A stretch of DNA of 64,000 nucleotides, from the NCBI RefSeq assembly GCF_001676615.1, contig NZ_LYXZ01000013.1, forward strand, positions 186,001 to 250,000, given 5' to 3'. A model generated the notes under the pieces. It did no database searches. It was not told where the DNA came from and was given only the letters and a program-made list of their open reading frames with translations. Positions 61,376 to 64,000 of this stretch are shown piece after piece. This stretch comes from Labrys sp. WJW (GTDB lineage Bacteria; Pseudomonadota; Alphaproteobacteria; Rhizobiales; Labraceae). Both the position numbers and the translations under genes were made by a program. Within the stretch, counting starts at the first letter, position 1; every line of letters starts with the position of its first letter.

Positions 61376-62577
61376 GGCGTCGACGGACCCGCCACAGGTC
61401 CCGCATCGATCCAGAATGTTCCCTCGACCGGGGCTGCCAGGAAACGTTGGTTGATCTCGGCCAGGGTTTGCGCCGGATCGAGATCGGCGAACAGATCCGG
61501 ATGCGTCCATTTGGCCAGGCATTCGACCGCCAGGATGTTCAAGGCCGAAATGGCGACCTGGTGCGACAGGCCATAGGCGCGACCCTCGCGCACGGAGCTG
61601 AGTTCGCCGAGAAGATTGCGCCGGACCACGGCACGCAAGGAGGCACGGGCGGCCTCCGGCTCGATTCCGGCGCCGAGAACGAGGCCCCCGCGCTTGGCCA
61701 GATGCGAGCCGCCGGTACCGATATAGATCCGGGGATCGGCGGCCAGGACATATTCCGGGCTGAGCTGGCCATCATAGCCGGGGACGATGTCGGCGCCGAG
61801 CACGCGACCGCCGACAAAGGCCAGGTCATGCGTGATGGGATTGTCCGCGCCAGGGATGGAGCAGCATTGCAGGCCGGCATGGGCATCGATGAGGAGCTGC
61901 GGCCAGGTGTCTCGGGGCTGCGTTTTCACGCCTTCGAGCCGCTGGGCGATACGGTCGTAATGGACCTTCAGAAAGGCTGCGAAGGCCTCGGCGCGGGCTT
62001 CCTGGCCAATTGCCCTGCCGAGCAGGCGGATCGAGGCCATGGTCACCTCGCCTGCCGTCTGCCCCTTGTTTCGAGGAGAATCGAGAAAAATCACCGGCAC
62101 GCCGGCAGCCTCCAGCTTGGTGGCAATAGCCTCCCAATCGGGTTGCCAGATGCTGATGACGAACAGATCGGGCTGCGCAGCAAGGATCGCCTCGACTGAA
62201 CTGTTGGCGGGCGAAACCGCGCCGACCACCACAATGTCGTCGATCTCGGGGAAGCGGCGGTGGAAGGCATCGTAAAGGCCGCGGTCGAAACGCTGTGGCG
62301 CGGCCCAGCCGGCGAGCTTGGAGATCGGCTGCGGATCGACCAGAGCCAGCGATAGCAGGACAAGGCTGTCATTGGTGACGATACGCTTGGCCGGCTGTTG
62401 CAGGTGGACTTCGCGTCCAGCGGCGTCCGTCAGCCGGATATCCGCCCGCGCAATGGATACCAGGCTCATCGTGGCCAGGATCAACCCGCCGAGCAGGAGG
62501 AGAGCCATAGATCCGGCCATCCTGGCGGCGGCCCTAGCCTGCGGTTCAGTGCGAAAGAATTTTACGATCATCACCAT
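61372..62577 (-). CDS. ferric-siderophore-binding protein, FecB/FepB-like
   Basis: The 401-residue periplasmic binding protein is larger than FhuD-type proteins. It has a signal peptide or anchor near residues 20-45 ending in SIARA. The family opening is IRLTDAAGREVHLQQPAKRIV, then AILAAQPDLFVIS. The ATG overlaps the receptor stop by seven bases, so receptor, binding protein, permease, ATPase and reductase form one operon. The cysteine pair in LQCCSIPGAD is unusual for the family. Confidence 0.88.
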   Translation of the reverse strand: MVMIVKFFRTEPQARAAARMAGSMALLLLGGLILATMSLVSIARADIRLTDAAGREVHLQQPAKRIVTNDSLVLLSLALVDPQPISKLAGWAAPQRFDRGLYDAFHRRFPEIDDIVVVGAVSPANSSVEAILAAQPDLFVISIWQPDWEAIATKLEAAGVPVIFLDSPRNKGQTAGEVTMASIRLLGRAIGQEARAEAFAAFLKVHYDRIAQRLEGVKTQPRDTWPQLLIDAHAGLQCCSIPGADNPITHDLAFVGGRVLGADIVPGYDGQLSPEYVLAADPRIYIGTGGSHLAKRGGLVLGAGIEPEAARASLRAVVRRNLLGELSSVREGRAYGLSHQVAISALNILAVECLAKWTHPDLFADLDPAQTLAEINQRFLAAPVEGTFWIDAGPVAGPSTP

Positions 62578-64000
62578 GTATATTTCAGATTCGCCGTGAT
62601 CGCGCGCCCCGCGCCGTAATTGCAGCTGCCGCCGGTCCGGTTGAGGCAGTGCGAGACATAGGTCCTGTCGAACAGGTTGGTGGCGTTGACCCGCAAGGTC
62701 GTGCCCTGAAGCTCCTTGCGTAGCGTGCCGAAATCATATTCGGCGCCGAGGTCGACCAGCATGCGGCCTGGAATTCGCAAGTCCCGGTAGTAGGTGACGT
62801 CGGTCTGGTAGGAAGAGGTGGCGCGCATGCCGGCGCTCAGCGAAAGGCCGGGCGTAAAGGCGGGGCGATAGAGGGCCCACAGGCTGGCCTGATGCTCGGG
62901 CAGACGCAGCATTTCCCGGCCGCGCTCCACCGCATTGGTGGAGGACAGGATCTTCGAGTCCGAATAGGCGTAGGAGGCCATCACCTGGAATTGCGGGGAG
63001 AAATCATACTTGCCTTCCAGTTCGATGCCGCGCACGCGCTGGCGGCCGTTCTGGACAGAACCCGCCACTCCGAGGGAGGACAGTGAGTTGTCGGTGGTGA
63101 GCTGGAAGACCGAAGCGCCCACCATGCCCCCGCCGCCGGGGGGCTCGTATTTCAAGCCGGCTTCGTACTGCTCCGCTGTCAAGGCCTCGAAAGGTTGCCC
63201 GTAAGCGCTGGTTCCAAGCAAGGGCAGGAAGGAAGTCGAATAGCTCACATAGGGCGCCAGGCCGTTGTCGAACAGATAGGTGAGGCCGGCCCGCCCGCTC
63301 AACTGCCGGTCCCTGGTCGTGTAGGTCCTGTACTTCCCCGGCGGGCGGACGGTCGTGTGAATTTGCGAGATGTCGTAGCGCAGGCCGAGCGTCGCGACCC
63401 AGCGCTCATAGCGGATCTGGTCCTGGACGTAGATGCCGACCTGATCCTGCTTCTGCATGCCGGATCGCTGGAGCGGTGCCAATGGGAACGGGCCATTGCC
63501 ATAGACGGGATCGAGGATGTCGATCGGCCGTATCGAGCCACTATTGCCGAAATTGGTGGAAGAGGTGCCGTGCACATAGTCGAGGCCCGCCAGCACGGTG
63601 TGGTCGAAACGCCCGGTGGCGAATTTGGCCTCGACCTGGGTGTCGACGGTGAAGGCCGACAGTGTGTCCTGCGACATGGCGGTGACACGGTTGAGGGTAC
63701 GTCCGTCGGGCTGCCAGGCGAACGCAGGGTTTACCAGCACCAGCTTCATGCTCTGGTCGGAGCGGGCGAAGCGCAGGTTCTGGCGCACCGTCCACGTGTC
63801 GTCGAAGCGATGCTCGAACTCGTAGCCCAGATGGAAATAGTCGCGGTGGAAATGGCCCCAATCCGGTTCCCCCAGGAAGAGATCGCGCGGGATCTGGCCC
63901 TTCGGATTGCGCTTCAGCGTGCCGACGGCCGGATAGAAGCGCGGATTGAAGATGGGCCTGTCATTTTGATAGTAGCCGTAGAGTGTCAGCGTGGTTTTCT
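62571..64000 (-). CDS. TonB-dependent siderophore receptor, C-terminal part (runs off the window edge)
   Basis: About 476 codons of the barrel of a ferric-siderophore receptor are visible, and the N-terminal plug lies beyond the window. Segments such as TLYGYYQNDRPIFNPRFYP, YEFEHRFDDTWTVRQNLRF and LTYLFDNGLAPYVSYSTSF are typical of FhuA/FoxA-like receptors. The C-terminus has the paired-cysteine loop (CLNRTGGSC) and a terminal Trp (LKYTW). It is the first visible gene of the third ferric-siderophore operon. Whether it has an STN domain cannot be seen. Confidence 0.88.
   Translation of the reverse strand, partial: KTTLTLYGYYQNDRPIFNPRFYPAVGTLKRNPKGQIPRDLFLGEPDWGHFHRDYFHLGYEFEHRFDDTWTVRQNLRFARSDQSMKLVLVNPAFAWQPDGRTLNRVTAMSQDTLSAFTVDTQVEAKFATGRFDHTVLAGLDYVHGTSSTNFGNSGSIRPIDILDPVYGNGPFPLAPLQRSGMQKQDQVGIYVQDQIRYERWVATLGLRYDISQIHTTVRPPGKYRTYTTRDRQLSGRAGLTYLFDNGLAPYVSYSTSFLPLLGTSAYGQPFEALTAEQYEAGLKYEPPGGGGMVGASVFQLTTDNSLSSLGVAGSVQNGRQRVRGIELEGKYDFSPQFQVMASYAYSDSKILSSTNAVERGREMLRLPEHQASLWALYRPAFTPGLSLSAGMRATSSYQTDVTYYRDLRIPGRMLVDLGAEYDFGTLRKELQGTTLRVNATNLFDRTYVSHCLNRTGGSCNYGAGRAITANLKYTW

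Noticed and set aside
60309..61406. Upstream extension of the FepC-like ATPase frame to 645 codons, suggesting a fused protein
   Set aside because: The extension runs out of frame through the permease gene, is rich in Arg, Pro and Ala, and has no domain. The ATG at 60308 overlaps the permease stop as expected.

Overview
The window is high-GC, densely packed bacterial DNA whose gene content fits a methylotrophic alphaproteobacterium, probably Hyphomicrobiales-like. The main reasons are a complete calcium-type methanol dehydrogenase cluster in the canonical mxaFJGIRSACKLD order with a MoxXY-type two-component pair, a methylcitrate-cycle operon with a ScfR-type regulator, and aerobic (cobF-type) cobalamin synthesis. 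I do not assign a species. I saw no tRNA, rRNA, CRISPR array, transposase or phage gene.

Layout. (1) 1-3.7 kb: prpC (cut by the window edge), prpD and an acyl-CoA thioesterase on the minus strand, divergent from a ScfR-like regulator, with three TTTGCRAA repeats between them. (2) 4-18.6 kb: a divergent response regulator/histidine kinase pair, then mxaFJGIRSACKLD plus mxaE- and mxaH-position genes, for periplasmic PQQ-dependent methanol oxidation and its assembly. (3) 18.9-25.5 kb, minus strand: a glycine-betaine-demethylase-like Rieske oxygenase and reductase, glutathione-independent formaldehyde dehydrogenase, an unrecognised gene, cobF and a GlxA/GbdR-type regulator, all downstream of a cobalamin riboswitch. 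(4) 25.7-31.6 kb, plus strand: a second, divergent cobalamin riboswitch, then btuB-btuF-btuC-btuD and a translationally coupled unknown gene. (5) 31.9-39.4 kb: an iron-siderophore block with fecI, fecR, a TonB receptor carrying a signalling domain, Tat-exported fhuD and fused fhuB, but no ATPase gene. (6) 40-49.8 kb, minus strand: a peptide/nickel-type ABC importer, a large fused exporter-fold ABC protein and an RpiR-type regulator, tied together by a repeated 14-bp near-palindrome. (7) 51-58.3 kb: a second fecI-fecR-receptor-fhuD-fhuB block, again without an ATPase. (8) 58.4-64 kb, minus strand: a third ferric-siderophore system with a siderophore-interacting reductase, ATPase, permease, binding protein and a receptor cut by the window edge.

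How it fits together. The left half is one-carbon and short-chain acid metabolism: methanol is oxidised to formaldehyde in the periplasm, and betaine demethylation releases formaldehyde that FdhA can oxidise. The middle is a cobalamin hub, where two opposed B12 riboswitches appear to control B12 uptake on one side and a betaine-demethylation/cobF operon on the other. The right half is dominated by iron or metal-chelate acquisition. The most unusual items are the B12 riboswitch ahead of a betaine-demethylase operon, the shared DNA element upstream of the two fecI genes, and the repeated 14-bp site in the importer/exporter locus.
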